From Sphingomonas aracearum (GTDB taxonomy: Bacteria > Pseudomonadota > Alphaproteobacteria > Sphingomonadales > Sphingomonadaceae): 64,000 nt of DNA. Each line of letters starts with the position of its first letter. The first letter of the stretch is position 1. Where the stretch lies: the NCBI RefSeq assembly GCF_003345355.1, contig NZ_QQNB01000001.1:186001-250000 (forward strand), written 5' to 3'. Below, piece by piece: positions 1-9,542 of this stretch. Under the pieces are notes generated by a model. That model worked only from the letters and a program-made list of their open reading frames with translations. It ran no database searches and had not been told where the DNA came from. Position numbers and translations under genes: made by a program.

Positions 1-936
1 ACCGGCCTTGTCAGCGCCCGCATCGTCGCGGCGATGCCGGAGCCGCTGATGCCGCCGGCGACGGGGCCGATCAGACTGCTCGAACTGCTGCGTCAGCCGC
101 TTGGCGACCTGAACTTCGCCCGCCTGCTCGTCTTTGTGGCCAGCTGGCAGTTCGCGGTGAACTTCGCAACGCCCTTCTTCACCGTGTTCATCGTCCGCCA
201 GCTGCACTTCAACATCAGCTTCGTCATGGTGTTGAGCGTCGTCAGTCAGGTGGCCAACATCCTGGCATTGCGCCTCTGGGGGACGTTGAGCGACCGTTTC
301 GCCAACAAGTCGGTGCTGGCGGTCTGCGCCCCGGCCTATATCCTGGCAATCGTGGCGATGATCGGCGCGTCGCAGATCGGCGACCGCTCGCTCGTGAAGC
401 TGTGGCTGGTGCTGCTGCATGGAGTGATGGGCGCGACGATTGCCGGCGTGACGCTGACCAGCACCAACATCGCCCTCAAATTGTCGCCCAAGGGATCGGC
501 CACCGCCTATGTCGCCACCAACGCCCTGGTGACGGCGATCGCCGCCGGGCTGGCACCGATCCTCGGCGGCCTGCTCGCGCAGGTGTTCGCGGTGCGCCAG
601 TTCGAGGTGATCGTCCGCTGGACGGAGCCGGGCGGCAGCTTCGTGCTGCCGGTCGTGCTGGCGCAATGGGATTTCTACTTCCTCATCGCCGGCCTGATCG
701 GGACCTATGCGATCCACCGGCTGTCGCTGGTCGAGGAACATGGCGAGATCGAGCGGCGCGAGATGATGGGACAGGTGCTGGCGGAGGCGCGGCGCACGAT
801 CCGCAACATCTCCAGCGTCGCCGGCCTGCGCGCCGCAACGGATTTGCCGGTGTCCCTCCTGCGGGATGCGCGCCTGCGCAAACGCCTGCGCCGCGCGCAG
901 GAAGCGAAGGCACGGCGCCGGCGCCCGACCTCCTAG
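1..936 (+). CDS. MFS transporter, 3' part (5' end outside window)
   Basis: The frame is open from the first base of the window, so this is the C-terminal part (about 311 residues) of a larger protein. It shows about six hydrophobic membrane segments, as expected for the second half of a 12-helix major facilitator. The loop motif LWGTLSDRFANKS resembles the MFS loop signature (G-x-x-x-D-R-x-x-x). The last 70 residues are a strongly basic cytoplasmic tail rich in Arg. Substrate cannot be told. The stop codon overlaps the stop of the convergent channel gene by four bases, so no room is left for a separate terminator. Family assignment is firm; function beyond transport is not. Confidence 0.8.
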   Translation, partial: TGLVSARIVAAMPEPLMPPATGPIRLLELLRQPLGDLNFARLLVFVASWQFAVNFATPFFTVFIVRQLHFNISFVMVLSVVSQVANILALRLWGTLSDRFANKSVLAVCAPAYILAIVAMIGASQIGDRSLVKLWLVLLHGVMGATIAGVTLTSTNIALKLSPKGSATAYVATNALVTAIAAGLAPILGGLLAQVFAVRQFEVIVRWTEPGGSFVLPVVLAQWDFYFLIAGLIGTYAIHRLSLVEEHGEIERREMMGQVLAEARRTIRNISSVAGLRAATDLPVSLLRDARLRKRLRRAQEAKARRRRPTS

Positions 937-1550
937 CGTCCGCGGTGTGGCGGCAGGGTAAGGTGCCAGTGGATGGCCGCCGCGCGCGCCGCGAAGCCGA
1001 CAAGGAAACCGAAGAGCGCAGGCCCCGGCGCGGCCAGCCCGAAGCCGGCAAGCGAGACAAACGTGGCCGCCGCGATCAGAGCGGCGGTGACGTAGAGTTC
1101 GTGGCGCATCATCACCGAAGGCGCCCCGGCGATCACGTCCCGCATGACGCCGCCGACGCAGGCTGTCGCGACTCCGGCGGCTATCGCAGGAACCGGATGC
1201 ACGCCCGCACCGAGCGCCTTTGCCGCACCGTAAACGGCATAGGCCGCCAGTCCGACCGCATCGAACCAGTCGAGCGCGCGCTCGGGCCACCAGCGAAGCG
1301 GAACGCACCAGGTTGCGATGGCGACCACCACGCACAGGATCACCGGCGCGGGGCTCGTCATCCAGAAGACGGGCGTGCCGATCAGCACGTCGCGCAGCGT
1401 CCCGCCGCCCGTCGCCGTGACGAGGGCGAAGAAACACGCGCCGACGAAATCGAGCCGGCGGCGTGCCGCAGCGAGCGCGCCGCTGACGGCAAACACGGAC
1501 AAGCCGGCGATATCCAGCCAGGGGAGCGCAGCAGAAAGCGAGAACGGCAT
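933..1550 (-). CDS. TRIC-type / UPF0126 membrane channel protein
   Basis: 205 residues, almost entirely hydrophobic, with about seven membrane helices made of two internal repeats. Each repeat carries the family signature: GGGTLRD at residues 48-54 and GGVMRD at 133-138. Proteins of this family (YadS/YicG-like, related to trimeric intracellular cation channels) form trimeric potassium-selective pores in the inner membrane. Length fits the family. It is transcribed away from the aldo/keto reductase downstream side and converges with the MFS gene, overlapping its stop by four bases. The exact ion and physiological role in this organism are not visible from sequence. Confidence 0.85.
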   Translation of the reverse strand: MPFSLSAALPWLDIAGLSVFAVSGALAAARRRLDFVGACFFALVTATGGGTLRDVLIGTPVFWMTSPAPVILCVVVAIATWCVPLRWWPERALDWFDAVGLAAYAVYGAAKALGAGVHPVPAIAAGVATACVGGVMRDVIAGAPSVMMRHELYVTAALIAAATFVSLAGFGLAAPGPALFGFLVGFAARAAAIHWHLTLPPHRGR

Positions 1551-1690
1551 GCAGCCGGCTTAGCGTCGCGGAACGCGGCTGTCCTCCGTCGACGGCCGAT
1601 CGCACCATGCCGGCGCGATGATCACGGCCGCGCCCGCTTCATTCCGGCAATCAGAGCGAAGATCGCCAAGCTGCACCGGCAAGCGCCGCT

Positions 1691-2677
<987 letters not shown>

Positions 2678-3165
2678 TGCCGGACATCCTGTCTGGAGAA
2701 ACCGATTGCCGGAAAGCGGTTGAAGCTGACTGCGGTTCCCCGCGGCGCGAACGGTTGCAGTACCGCCCCGGGGCGAGGGCAGGAACTCTGCAGATCAGCA
2801 CATGCGGGTAGGGTCTGCCGCATGGACGCGCTGCGATCTCCTCATCCGCCGCCGCTGCCTTAGGCAGGGCGACTCGCTGCTGGCGGAATATCGCGGCGAC
2901 TCCGAATGGGGCGTGCCCGAGCATGATGGCCGGGCTTCTCTGAGAGAAGCTGATGCTGGACGGCTATCAGGCCGGACTTGCTTGAATTACCAGCCTGCGC
3001 AAGCGGGGAGGCCTTTAGCGCTGCCTTTGCGCCTTGATCGGTGCGCGTCGCCGCTTTCGATGCCGGGGATAGCGCATCGTCAGGCACAGCGTTGGTCGAG
3101 CGGCGCGGGCAGTCGCTTATGCTACGTTGCCCGGAGGGGCGACGGCGAGCGACTAGACGACGCGA
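2678..3165. other. Intergenic region without a recognisable gene
   Basis: 488 bases between the divergently placed aldo/keto reductase start and the PilZ gene stop. Open frames here are short, lack ribosome binding sites and do not resemble any family I know. The only structure I see is the short perfect hairpin GCTTCTCT-G-AGAGAAGC at 2934-2950. The right part (2678-2800) must carry the reductase promoter. Confidence 0.5.
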
Positions 3166-3612
3166 TCAGATCAACGCGTAAATCGCCGCCCACAATCCAG
3201 CGGCGGCGAGCACGACCAGCAATCGGGCTCCCGCTCGCTTGCGGTCGGCCACGGGAGCAGGCCGACGTGCCTCCCCGCCGAAATCGCCGATAAGGACGCC
3301 CGGGGAGGAGAACGCATCCACAAGCTGGGCAGTCGTGAGCGGACGATCGAACGCGCAGCCATACAGCGTGCGCTCGTGCCGGATGATCGTGCCGGGAACA
3401 CTTCCACTGCCCGACAGGCCCACGGTGACAGGCGTGCCGACGGCAAAGCTCTGTTCCGAAGTGAACGACAGCCCGGAGGCGGAAAGGTCGTGGACGACGA
3501 CGTCGTGAGATACGCCAGCGGTGCTGCGCACGGTGCTGGAACAGCGCACTTCCCCCCGCTCCGCACTGCGGCGGTCAAAGTCAACGGTAATCGAGGCCAG
3601 GGCCGAGCGCAT
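3166..3612 (-). CDS. PilZ domain protein with C-terminal membrane anchor
   Basis: 148 residues. The PilZ c-di-GMP binding signature is present: RSAER at residues 15-19 (RxxxR) and DLSASG at 42-47 (D/NxSxxG), followed by beta-barrel-like sequence up to about residue 105. Residues 130-148 form a hydrophobic segment right at the C terminus, so the domain is probably tethered to the inner membrane on the cytoplasmic side. PilZ proteins act as c-di-GMP receptors controlling motility or exopolysaccharide export. Its closeness to the exopolysaccharide genes at 4.0-6.1 kb fits the latter, but that link is inference. The gene is monocistronic and divergent from the small membrane protein. Confidence 0.8.
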   Translation of the reverse strand: MRSALASITVDFDRRSAERGEVRCSSTVRSTAGVSHDVVVHDLSASGLSFTSEQSFAVGTPVTVGLSGSGSVPGTIIRHERTLYGCAFDRPLTTAQLVDAFSSPGVLIGDFGGEARRPAPVADRKRAGARLLVVLAAAGLWAAIYALI

Positions 3613-3752
3613 CGCGTATCCTTCTGCAACCGAAGCAGATTTAGGGCGTTGGGAGTGACTGAATTGCTAATGCCGGCTGTTCAGGAACGAATTTGCAGCA
3701 CCGCACGGTGGCCGAGCGTCAATTTTTTTACAATTGCGCTCGTTAACCAACT

Positions 3753-3780
3753 TGCGTTGCAAATCGTCCTGAGCATAATC
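3753..3780 (+). promoter_or_regulatory. Putative sigma-70 promoter of the 60-residue membrane protein
   Basis: TTGCGT at 3753-3758 and CATAAT at 3775-3780, 16 bases apart, lie 32 bases before a good ribosome binding site (AGGAGAGAGAGG) and start codon. The surrounding DNA is clearly AT-richer than the rest of the window (a run of T at 3724-3730). Assigned by eye only. Confidence 0.4.
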
Positions 3781-3812
3781 GGCAATAGAAAATAACAGGA
3801 GAGAGAGGTCGA

Positions 3813-3995
3813 ATGGCTTACTTTGTCAGCTTCGAGCTGCGCCACCATAACGTCGTCGGTAGCCCTCGCCTGCTGGACGCGAGCAAGTTCGCGTCGGCCG
3901 GCAACCGCAGCCTTGAGGCTTTCCGCCGGGTGGCGATCCTCGCTGCTCCGGTCAGCGCCCTGCTCTGGGCCGGCGTGTTCCTCGTCGTGAGATGA
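3813..3995 (+). CDS. Small membrane protein, unknown function (60 aa)
   Basis: 60 residues with a soluble, basic N-terminal half and one hydrophobic C-terminal helix (about residues 40-58, VAILAAPVSALLWAGVFLVV). The start is supported by the strong ribosome binding site AGGAGAGAGAGG seven bases upstream and by a plausible promoter at 3753-3780. I recognise no family. It sits between the divergent PilZ gene and the convergent phosphoglycosyl transferase. It could be a small accessory protein of the envelope; nothing in the sequence says which. The combination of promoter, ribosome site and a clear C-terminal anchor makes it more likely a real gene than a chance frame. Confidence 0.6.
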   Translation: MAYFVSFELRHHNVVGSPRLLDASKFASAGNRSLEAFRRVAILAAPVSALLWAGVFLVVR

Positions 3996-4025
3996 CCGCG
4001 TCGGCGGCTCGCGACGATGAAAGGG

Positions 4026-4730
4026 TCAGCGCGAGCCGCGGGCCAGCAGCACGGCGGGCACGGTCAGTACGATGATCTTCAGGTACAGGCCGAACGTCAG
4101 CGATCGCGCATAGGCGATATCCAACGCGATTCGCCGACGATAGCTCGTGTCGCTGCGACCGCTGATCTGCCACAGGCCAGTGACGCCGGGGCGGATCGCC
4201 ATATAATCCGCAGCATATCGGCCATACCGCTCCAGTTCCGCCTGAACCACGGGACGGGGCCCGACAAGGCTCATGTCGCCGCGGAGCACGTTCCAGAGCT
4301 GGGGCAGCTCGTCCAGGCTGGACAGGCGCAAAAAGCGACCCAGCGGGTTGATGCGCGGATCGACGGACAGCTTGTGAAAGCGTGCCCATTCCGCCCGGGC
4401 CGCCTCGTCATGTTCCAGCAGGTGCTTCAGCCGCGCCTCGGCATCCACCACCATGGAGCGGAACTTGTAGCATTTGAACATGCGTCCCCCGCGGCCGACG
4501 CGCGAGTGGCCGAAGAAGATCGGCCCCGGATCGCCGATAAACACCGCAATGCCGACCAGCACCATGATCGGCCCGAAGAAGATCAAAGCGACCAGGGACA
4601 ACACAACGTCGCAGGTGCGGATCAAGGCACCGCCTCGTACCGCCGCCAGCGGACCCTCGATCGAGTCCGGACCCGTTGGAGCCAAAGTGAATGCCGGCAT
4701 AGCATGCCCCTGATTCTGCTCTACCGACAT
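4026..4730 (-). CDS. Polyprenyl-phosphate sugar phosphotransferase (exopolysaccharide initiation)
   Basis: 234 residues, a short (ExoY-size) bacterial sugar transferase. One reentrant or transmembrane hydrophobic segment lies at about residues 40-65, followed by the conserved KFRSM at 89-93, the catalytic Asp-Glu pair in SSLDELPQ (140-141), SLVGPRP at 154-160 and RPGVTGLWQISGR at 180-192. All hallmark motifs are intact. The enzyme transfers a sugar 1-phosphate from a nucleotide sugar to undecaprenyl phosphate at the cytoplasmic face, the first step of exopolysaccharide or O-antigen repeat assembly. It lies 196 bases downstream of a GT4 glycosyltransferase on the same strand. Which sugar is used cannot be read from sequence. 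Confidence 0.9.
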   Translation of the reverse strand: MSVEQNQGHAMPAFTLAPTGPDSIEGPLAAVRGGALIRTCDVVLSLVALIFFGPIMVLVGIAVFIGDPGPIFFGHSRVGRGGRMFKCYKFRSMVVDAEARLKHLLEHDEAARAEWARFHKLSVDPRINPLGRFLRLSSLDELPQLWNVLRGDMSLVGPRPVVQAELERYGRYAADYMAIRPGVTGLWQISGRSDTSYRRRIALDIAYARSLTFGLYLKIIVLTVPAVLLARGSR

Positions 4731-4926
4731 GACCCCGTGCCTGTTTGTCAGAGCGATGTGACGCCTTGTGGCGTTCGTTGGTTACACGAACGTTAGCATC
4801 GTCGCAAAGTTGATTACCGTGCGCCCACACGGAAGCTTCGCCGCTTCCTGCCCTGTTTCGGCACAGGCGCCCGCCCGCCCCCCGCGGTGCGATCGTCGGT
4901 ACAGCACGTTGAACTCAGGGCATATA

Positions 4927-6054
4927 TCATTTCTGTACAACGCCGCCGCGATCCTGGTTGAGGAGCGCATGCACGATCACGCGCGCCTGCTCGCGCCACG
5001 AATAACGCGCGGCGCGCCGGTAGCCATCCGCGACGAGTTGCGCGCGAAATGCCTCGTCGTGGACCACACGCCGGACCGCGCGCAGCATGTCCTCCGGGTC
5101 ATGGGGGTCGCAATACGCCGCCGCCTCGCCACATCGTTCGCGCAGGGACGGGATCCCCGACGCGACCACCGGGCAGCCCAGGCTCATGGCCTCGACCGGC
5201 GGCAGGGGTGACGCTTCGTAGAAGGACGGGAAGATAAGACAGGCCGCATCGAGGTAGAGCCGGGCCAGGACGTCGATATCCTCAACCTGGCCGACCATGC
5301 GGATCAATGGGGCGACATCGGACGGGATGATGCCGTCGGGCGGCGCCAGGAAGTGGCCGGAAGCACCCACCAGCAGGGTGGGCAGCCCGTCCTCGCGCGC
5401 CAGCCGGATCGCCGTCGCCAGCACGCCGTCGAAATTCTTCCGCCGCGAAAATGAGCCGACATAGAGTGCGTATTCGCGCCGGCGAGCGCTGTCCGTGGCA
5501 AAGCGCGCGACATGGTCGTCGCGCCAGCCGCCGTTCTGGGCAACCACGATGCGTGACCGGCTGGCCGGCACCAGGCTGGACAACATCGCCTTCTCCGTCG
5601 CCGACACGGTGAAGATCGGATCGCTTCGTCGCAGCAGCAGCGGCATGAGCAGCGAATGGCCCAGGCGATAGCGCCGGGTGTAAGCGTCGGGAAACAGCCG
5701 ATAGGAAAGGTCGTGCATCATCAGCGCGACGGGCACGCCGCCGAGCAGCGACGCGATCGGCGCCGTGTTGCCCATGCATAGCAGACGCGCATCGCCGACA
5801 TGACGCGGCAGCACCGTTTGCTCCCAAAGGTGGCCGCTGCTAGCGCCGACCCTCTCCACCTCCACCGCCTCGAGCTCCATGTCGGTGAAGTCCGCCAACT
5901 GCTCGCAGACCAGCCGCACGCGCATGTCGACCTCGCCGCGCGCGACCATGCGGTCGATTTCGCGCGTCAGTTCACGGGCAACCCGCTGAACGCCGGTTGT
6001 CGGCTGCGTGAGGAAGCGGCCGTTGATGACAAGATGGTATCGATCGACCGCCAC
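4927..6054 (-). CDS. GT4-family glycosyltransferase
   Basis: 375 residues if the GTG at 6054 is used. That start is preferred because AGGGGGAG stands six bases upstream and the homologous region begins right after it (VDRYHLVINGRF); an ATG at 6180 in the same frame would add 42 residues of unlikely sequence. The C-terminal half has the nucleotide-sugar binding signature of retaining GT-B enzymes, with an E-x7-E pair in FYEASPLPPVEAMSLG. The N terminus (GRFLTQPTTGVQRVARE) is the type seen in exopolysaccharide glycosyltransferases that act on lipid-linked intermediates. It probably works with the phosphoglycosyl transferase downstream. Donor and acceptor are unknown. Confidence 0.85.
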   Translation of the reverse strand: MAVDRYHLVINGRFLTQPTTGVQRVARELTREIDRMVARGEVDMRVRLVCEQLADFTDMELEAVEVERVGASSGHLWEQTVLPRHVGDARLLCMGNTAPIASLLGGVPVALMMHDLSYRLFPDAYTRRYRLGHSLLMPLLLRRSDPIFTVSATEKAMLSSLVPASRSRIVVAQNGGWRDDHVARFATDSARRREYALYVGSFSRRKNFDGVLATAIRLAREDGLPTLLVGASGHFLAPPDGIIPSDVAPLIRMVGQVEDIDVLARLYLDAACLIFPSFYEASPLPPVEAMSLGCPVVASGIPSLRERCGEAAAYCDPHDPEDMLRAVRRVVHDEAFRAQLVADGYRRAARYSWREQARVIVHALLNQDRGGVVQK

Positions 6055-6120
6055 ATGCTCCCCCTGGCAGCGGTCGCTTAGCAAGCAATTGATCGTTGCA
6101 GAACGGTCAATCGCGCGCGG

Positions 6121-6548
6121 ATGCGCAATGTCCCGCTCTCGCACGAAGGTATGGCTCGGGGGGTTGGCCGCCCGCAGCAAGAGCCGGTCGACGCATCGGG
6201 CGAGAACACGTCGAATAAAGCGATCCCGGTCCTGGTCGCGACCGTCGGACGTGCGCCGATGAACCCCGAGGCGATATCGCTTCTGTCAGCACAGACACGC
6301 CGGCCCGATGGCGTGCTGGTCGTCCCGATCGGCCTGGGGGCGTCGCGGATGTGGAAGAGGCTCCGATCCGTCCCGAAATCGCGTTTGCCGAGCGCGGCCT
6401 GTGCCGCCAGCGCAACCGCGCGCCCGACCTGCTGGCCCGACTCGGCCGCGACCTCCGATCCGCCGCATCGCGGCTTGGCCGATGTCGCCCAGCCTTTCGC
6501 TTTCGCACCGGGAGAGCGCTCAGGCGCATGGCGGTTCCGACCATGTGA
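6121..6548 (+). pseudogene. Frameshifted remnant of a GT2 glycosyltransferase
   Basis: In one frame (from 6214) the sequence reads like the start of a GT2 glycosyltransferase: AIPVLVATVGR, then LLSAQTRRPDGVLVVPI. After the run of five G at 6336-6340 the recognisable sequence continues in another frame: VADVEEAPIRPEIAFAERGLCRQRNRAPDLLARLG (in pieces). This is the part that precedes the DDD-type catalytic motif in such enzymes. The catalytic region itself is missing; the frame decays into low-complexity Arg-rich sequence and stops at 6548. So at least one frameshift and a truncation are needed. It lies divergent from the exopolysaccharide glycosyltransferase. Boundaries are approximate and the family match is from memory. 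Confidence 0.5.
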
Positions 6549-6720
6549 GTGGAACCTTCCGCCCAATTCATACTGGCGCGCTGGGTATTCACCTCGGCGC
6601 AGAAGCGATTGCCCTGGAAACTGATCGGCATAGCTTCCTCTTCCGGGAGGCGTGGCTATGCGGCGTGCCCTCCCTAGAGCGCCGCGGGCCACTCCTTCCG
6701 CCATCTTGTGGAGAGAGACG

Positions 6721-7392
6721 ATGGGCAGCTTTCCCCCGTTCGAAGCGGTGCAGCCGACGATCTTGACCGTGCCCGGCCTCGGCGGCTCCGGGCCTTCGCA
6801 CTGGCAGACCTTGTGGGAACAGGCCCGGCCCGACACGGTGCGGGTGGAGCTCGGCATGTGGCACACGCCGCATCGCAATGGCTGGGTCACGAAGCTCGAC
6901 CAGGCGATCCGCGGGGCGCAGGCGCCGGTGATCCTTGTCGCGCACAGCCTCGGCTGCCTGGCGGTTGCCTGGTGGGCGCAGATGAGCCCGCAGCCGTTCG
7001 GCTGGCCGGTCGCCGGCGCGCTGCTGGTGGCGCCGGCCGACGTGGATCGGGAGAATGCGCCCGACGAGCTGCGCGGCTTCGCCCCCACGCCCGCTGCACC
7101 GCTGCCGTTCGCCTCGGTGCTGGTGGCGAGCCGGGACGATCCCTGGATCGCCATCGACCGGGCGCGAAGCCTGGCGGCGGGCTGGGGCAGCCACTTCGTT
7201 GACGCCGGTGCGCAAGGCCATCTCAATGCCGCAAGCGGGCTCGGCAGGTGGGCGGAAGGCAGCGAGCTCCTGGAACGGGTCATCCATGCATCGGGGGACG
7301 GCCATGGCAGCCCGCGCACTCCCGGCGAGGCGCGTGCGCTGCTGGCGGTGCCTGCGGCGGCTGCGGCGCCCTCTCCTCATCTCCGTCGCTGA
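6721..7392 (+). CDS. RBBP9/YdeN-type serine hydrolase
   Basis: 223 residues. The ATG at 6721 is chosen because GGAGAGAGACG precedes it and the family N terminus (TILTVPGLGGSGPSHWQ) follows directly. An alpha/beta hydrolase fold is indicated by the nucleophile elbow AHSLG with Ser76, an acid in RDDPW (Asp139/140) and His167 in AQGHLN. The W-rich start (SHWQTLW) is typical of the YdeN/RBBP9 family, small cytoplasmic esterase-like hydrolases of unclear natural substrate. The protein has a longer Ala/Arg-rich tail than usual. The HAD gene follows 49 bases later on the same strand. Confidence 0.85.
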   Translation: MGSFPPFEAVQPTILTVPGLGGSGPSHWQTLWEQARPDTVRVELGMWHTPHRNGWVTKLDQAIRGAQAPVILVAHSLGCLAVAWWAQMSPQPFGWPVAGALLVAPADVDRENAPDELRGFAPTPAAPLPFASVLVASRDDPWIAIDRARSLAAGWGSHFVDAGAQGHLNAASGLGRWAEGSELLERVIHASGDGHGSPRTPGEARALLAVPAAAAAPSPHLRR

Positions 7393-7441
7393 TCTCTCAG
7401 GGCTGTTGCCTCTTACGGTCGCCTGCGCCACCGTCCCCGAC

Positions 7442-8101
7442 ATGGCGGCGCGCGACACGGTGATCTTCGATTTCGGCGGGGTGATAACCTCGTCGCCGTT
7501 TGAGGCTTTCAACAGGCTCGAAGCACAGCGCGGGCTGCCCCACGGCCTTATCCGCAGGATCAACGCGGCGGAACCGGACACCAATGCCTGGGCCCGGTTC
7601 GAACGCGCCGAAATCGACGCGGGTGCTTTCGATGCGCTGTTTGCCGCAGAAGCGCGCGCGCTGGGACACGAACTGGCCGGCCGCGACGTGATCGCTCTGC
7701 TCGGCGGCGACATCCGCCCGCGCATGGTGGCGGCGCTCGACTGGCTGACGGCGCACGGCTTCACCCTCGCCTGCATCACCAACAACGTCCCTGCGGGCTA
7801 CGGCGCCCAGATGTCGACGGACGAGGAACGCGCCGAGGCCACCCGCGCGGTTCTCGATCGGTTTTCCCATGTGGTGGAAAGCAGCAAGGTCCGCCTACGC
7901 AAGCCCGATCCGCGCATCTATGCTCTGGCGTGCGAGACGCTCGGCAAGGCACCCGGACACTGCGTGTACCTCGATGACCTCGGCATCAACTGCAAGCCGG
8001 CGGCGGCCATGGGGATGGCGGCGATCAAGGTCACGGGTGCGGACCAGGCGCTCGCCGAACTGGAGCGGGCGCTGGACCTGCCGGCCGGCACCTTGCCCTG
8101 A
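7442..8101 (+). CDS. HAD-IA family phosphatase
   Basis: 219 residues from the ATG at 7442. Motif I is FDFGGVI with nucleophile Asp10; the second Asp of the classical DxD is replaced by Gly, as in the ACAD10/epoxide-hydrolase-like HAD branch. Motif II lies in CITNN, motif III Lys in RKPDPRIY, and motif IV Asp-Asp in YLDDLGINC. The helical cap sits between motifs I and II, the subfamily I layout. A cytoplasmic phosphohydrolase is expected; the substrate is unknown. It starts the run of four codirectional genes ending at 9850. Confidence 0.85.
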   Translation: MAARDTVIFDFGGVITSSPFEAFNRLEAQRGLPHGLIRRINAAEPDTNAWARFERAEIDAGAFDALFAAEARALGHELAGRDVIALLGGDIRPRMVAALDWLTAHGFTLACITNNVPAGYGAQMSTDEERAEATRAVLDRFSHVVESSKVRLRKPDPRIYALACETLGKAPGHCVYLDDLGINCKPAAAMGMAAIKVTGADQALAELERALDLPAGTLP

Positions 8102-8199
8102 CATGGCGGACGTCCGTTGGCGAAAGGTGCACGAGCTTACCCCGTGGGACGCTATGCCCTTTTCCGCATGCGCAATGCGGAGCTTTGCGAGGTGCCGGC

Positions 8200-8658
8200 G
8201 TGGGGGCGGATTGGCAGGCCCGCTTTGCTCGGCTCCGGCCGGCGCCAATCCCATCGCACGTGCGAGCCGAGGTCGCAGACGGCATGATCCTGCTGCACCC
8301 GGAACGTCCATGCTCCCAGCTCCAGTTGGGCATCCTGGCGGCCTCGCTCGCCAACCTGCGCGTGACCAACCCGCGGGATGGCTTCGATCTGCGCATGCCT
8401 TTGCGCCTGTCGCCGTTGATCGGAGCGGATGCCTTTACCAAGCCCAACAGCTGGCGCAGCCGAAGATGGCGCGTGCCGCTCGAACTCGCACGGGAGGCGC
8501 AGCCCTATCCGGCCGGCTGGGACGGATTGGCGGCGTTGCTCGCCGGCGAGCCGCAAAGGCTGTTCACCGGCGCCGAGATCGCGCAAATGGCGGGCCGCAC
8601 GATCGCCGCGACACTGACGGGCGCGGCGGCGGACGATTTCTGGCGGGCGAACCGATGA
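8200..8658 (+). CDS. Hypothetical protein, unknown function (about 152 aa)
   Basis: I do not recognise a family. No ATG is available; the GTG at 8200 is the best start because GCGAGG stands seven bases before it, while TTG at 8185 in the same frame lacks a site. The product is soluble, basic and Pro/Leu-rich, with phrases such as MILLHPERPCSQLQLG and AQMAGRTIAAT. It lies in an operon: its TGA overlaps the ATG of the lipoprotein phosphatase. The 98-base gap to the HAD gene also reads as protein-like in another frame (RYALFRMRNAELCEVPAWGRIG around 8145-8210), so the true 5' end may be longer and disrupted by a frameshift. Confidence 0.6.
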   Translation: MGADWQARFARLRPAPIPSHVRAEVADGMILLHPERPCSQLQLGILAASLANLRVTNPRDGFDLRMPLRLSPLIGADAFTKPNSWRSRRWRVPLELAREAQPYPAGWDGLAALLAGEPQRLFTGAEIAQMAGRTIAATLTGAAADDFWRANR

Positions 8659-9542
8659 CACATAGACCTTTATTGGCGGCCGCGGTCGCGCTCCTGCTGT
8701 CAGCCTGCGCGGCGCCGGGCCCGGTCAAGACGGCGATGTCGGCCGGACCTGCCCCGGCGGGCGGCCCGGAGCCTGCGGCGCCCTTCCAATATCTCTATGG
8801 ATCGGGCGAAGCCGCGGCGATCAGCGTGCAGGCGTATCGCCTGCTCGGCTTCGTTGCCGCCAACGAAAGCGCGCGCGAAGGCGGCAACAGCGCGGTGCTC
8901 GCGTCCACGGCCACGCTCGCCGCACCGCAATGGGTGCCGTGCGGCAACAAGCCGCATGCGGTCGTCTTCGATGCAGACGAAACCCTGATCCTCAATCTCG
9001 GCATCGAGGAACTGGCCGCGCGCCGCCCGGGGCCGTTCGACGCGGCGCAGTGGGACCGGTGGGAGAAGACCGGCGGCAATGCCGTGGTTGCCGTTCCCGG
9101 CGCGGTCGAGGCCGTGGCGGCGATCCGCCGCGCAGGGGCGACGGTGGTGGTCAACTCGAACCGGGACACGAAGAACGCCGCCGCCACCGTTGCCGCGCTG
9201 AAGGCAGCGGGATTGGGCGACTTCGTTCCGGGCCAGACCCTGTTCCTGAAGGGCGATGTGGCGCCCGGCTCCGCCAAGGACCCGCGCCGTGCGGCGATCG
9301 CCGCCCGTTTTTGCGTGGTGGCGATGGCGGGCGACCAGCTTGGCGACTTTTCCGATCAGTTCAACGCCATAGCCTTGCCGGTTGCGCGGCGCGCAGCGGT
9401 GCAGACGCCGGCCATCGCGGCAATGTGGGGCACGCGCTGGTTCATGCTCCCCAATCCGATCTATGGCCCGCAGTTGAAGGGCGGCTATCACGAGGTGTTC
9501 CCGGCCAACCGGCGCTGGGCCGATCCGGAGGCAGGAAAATGA
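8655..9542 (+). CDS. Lipoprotein acid phosphatase, HAD subfamily IIIB (e(P4)-like)
   Basis: 295 residues. A lipoprotein signal peptide ends in the lipobox LLSAC with Cys18. The mature part is a HAD class IIIB (class B/C acid phosphatase) domain: DxD nucleophile motif VVFDADETL (Asp106, Asp108), Ser/Asn motif VNSNRDTKN, and the metal-binding Asp cluster in AGDQLGDFSD. Family members are outer-membrane or periplasmic lipoproteins that dephosphorylate nucleotides and other phosphomonoesters so the nucleoside can be taken up. Start and stop overlap both neighbours by four bases, so translation is coupled to the unknown gene upstream and the DUF5076 gene downstream. Confidence 0.9.
   Translation: MTHRPLLAAAVALLLSACAAPGPVKTAMSAGPAPAGGPEPAAPFQYLYGSGEAAAISVQAYRLLGFVAANESAREGGNSAVLASTATLAAPQWVPCGNKPHAVVFDADETLILNLGIEELAARRPGPFDAAQWDRWEKTGGNAVVAVPGAVEAVAAIRRAGATVVVNSNRDTKNAAATVAALKAAGLGDFVPGQTLFLKGDVAPGSAKDPRRAAIAARFCVVAMAGDQLGDFSDQFNAIALPVARRAAVQTPAIAAMWGTRWFMLPNPIYGPQLKGGYHEVFPANRRWADPEAGK

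Noticed and set aside
2860..3087. 75-codon minus-strand frame in the gap after the aldo/keto reductase
   Set aside because: No ribosome site, no family resemblance, composition unlike neighbouring genes.
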